NCBI RefSeq assembly: GCF_014696625.1 | Contig: NZ_JACJQL010000006.1 | Span: 1-64,000, forward strand | DNA: 64,000 bases | Direction: 5' to 3' | Source of the DNA: Nostoc parmelioides FACHB-3921 | GTDB lineage: Bacteria > Cyanobacteriota > Cyanobacteriia > Cyanobacteriales > Nostocaceae | Shown: piece after piece, positions 63,133 to 64,000 of the stretch | Layout of the letters: each line of letters begins with the position of its first letter | Numbering within the stretch: the first letter of the stretch is position 1 | Program-made: the position numbers and the translations under genes | Notes under the pieces: model-generated | The model's input: the letters and a program-made list of their open reading frames with translations, nothing else | Databases searched by the model: none | Told to the model about the DNA's origin: nothing

Positions 63133-63407
63133 TGGAAGGTGCGTTGGAAAACACTCTGAAGCTGATCGTACTCCTGTGATTGACCATTGCGACGCAAATT
63201 ACGCAAGCGATTTTCTAACAACATTCTCGCTTCAGTGCGTCCTATCGGTTGAAACTTTATAGCTTTAATGTCATTCCCTACTAGAAAGAATAAGCGTTGA
63301 GCGTAAAGTGTTGTGAACAGATCCTGGCTTTCATCAACCATACAGATCCGATATAGCAAACCCCAAGTAGGGTGATTTATGTAAGTTTCCGAGTTTTCTG
63401 GATTCAT
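63129..63407 (-). CDS. pipX: PII-interacting protein X (NtcA co-activator) PipX
   Basis: PipX binds either PII or the nitrogen regulator NtcA and so passes on the carbon/nitrogen signal. The 92-residue protein begins with a Tudor-like domain (HPTWGLLYRICMVD..QDLFTTLYAQRLFFLV) and ends in two helices (RTEARMLLENRLRNLRRNG), as in the known structure. It overlaps pipY by four bases and is the first gene of the unit. Confidence 0.95.
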   Translation of the reverse strand: MNPENSETYINHPTWGLLYRICMVDESQDLFTTLYAQRLFFLVGNDIKAIKFQPIGRTEARMLLENRLRNLRRNGQSQEYDQLQSVFQRTFQ

Positions 63408-64000
63408 CTATCAATCGAGTAGGAGAATCTATAATTTTTTTCGCAGTGAAAGACAAATATTCGGACAATAATACCTCTTGTGCCGGAATATTTGCATAAA
63501 GTCAGGTGAGAATCAGCAAATTTTACCCTTAAATGGAGCTTGTAAAGACCTTGATCTCATCGCTGTAGGTAGACAATGCTAACAGATGAGGTAGAGAAGC
63601 AATTGCAAAGGAGCAGGGGGATAAGAAAATGATTGACAACGCTGAAAATCCCTGATGCGTTTGTTGGCGGTGTCCAGTGACATGGGGATGCGCCCTTTGA
63701 AGTTGTAGGCACAGAGTCTCATACTGCTGTTTACTCTAACTTCTCTCCATGTTGCCATAATTATCATTCATTGGAGCAAAATAGCCCACAGGCGCATTTT
63801 CCTAATAACTGTTCCTAACAACAGTCTGCATTGCTACAGTTTTAGGAAAAATTAGGGAGTAAGGAGTGCTGAGTTAACAGTCAACCGTTAACAGTCAACA
63901 TTTATTTTCCGCAGTTCCCTTGACCTCCTGTCTCTTGCTTTTATGAAATTTGATTGCCAAAGACTACTCTGATTCCCCAGAATACGGTTAAAGAGGCGAT
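63408..64000. other. Right-edge region upstream of pipX
   Basis: About 590 bases. A 62-codon minus-strand frame at 63579-63767 has no recognisable features. GTCAACCGTTAACAGTCAAC-type repeat text lies at 63878-63900. The first ~150 bases next to pipX should contain its promoter. Confidence 0.45.

Noticed and set aside
63579..63767. 62-codon minus-strand frame near the right edge
   Set aside because: No recognisable domain, no good ribosome binding site. A gene remnant is possible but cannot be supported.

Overview
The window comes from a filamentous, heterocyst-type cyanobacterium of the Anabaena/Nostoc (Trichormus) group, close to Anabaena sp. PCC 7120. Evidence: a pec operon directly followed by a cpc operon with four cpcG genes, a PatA-type heterocyst-patterning regulator upstream of pec, the bicarbonate transporter pair SbtA/SbtB, the pipX-pipY-sepF-proC cluster, frequent GCGATCGC (HIP1) octamers and heptameric tandem repeats in the spacers. 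Three tRNA genes are present: Ala(CGC), His(GTG) and Val(TAC). No rRNA and no complete IS is visible.

Layout. 1-373 is the terminus of a Tn7-like, CRISPR-associated (type V-K style) transposon. It ends in TGTACA two bases from the 3' end of tRNA-Ala, has five ~20-bp-spaced GACA..TTTG.CA repeats, and carries a degenerate CRISPR repeat whose spacer matches the anticodon arm of that tRNA next to a GTA PAM. 518-6401 holds a HAD phosphatase, a methyltransferase, RtcB, a GNAT protein, PurE and NagA. 6432-9176 holds sbtB/sbtA and ispH. 9559-13154 holds an EVE protein, an M4 protease with a likely emfourin-type inhibitor gene behind it, and a BtuF-like protein. 13599-20761 holds a GAF/PAS histidine kinase, a GNAT protein, PutA, an HD-domain protein and a methyltransferase.

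20931-32365 (minus strand) is the phycobilisome supercluster, transcribed pecB-A-C-E-F then cpcB-A-C-D-E-F-G1-G2-G3-G4. It encodes phycoerythrocyanin and phycocyanin subunits, their rod linkers, two E/F bilin lyase pairs and four rod-core linkers; CpcG3 is the membrane-anchored CpcL type. 33373-39923 has an RluA-family pseudouridine synthase, patA, a siroheme/cobalamin pair (SUMT and CbiX), a DUF4359 protein, tRNA-His and a PfkB sugar kinase. 40109-45296 has an Ssl1498-type mini protein missed by ordinary ORF length limits, thyX split by a 453-residue HNH intein, an Hli protein, a redoxin, mazG, a DUF2227 protein and tRNA-Val.

45758-56599 is a cell-surface polysaccharide region: sugar aminotransferase, cyanoexosortase B with its partner, Wza-like export protein, Wzc-like chain-length protein, plsY, a small TIGR03643 protein, a pyruvyl transferase and an HpsE-like glycosyltransferase. 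56951-63407 has a secreted protein of unknown function, a Ski2-like helicase, proC, sepF, pipY and pipX. The spacers carry several dispersed repeat families (a MITE with 13-bp terminal inverted repeats, an 80-bp palindromic element, a ~90-bp family in three copies, heptamer repeats), some of which run into coding sequence.
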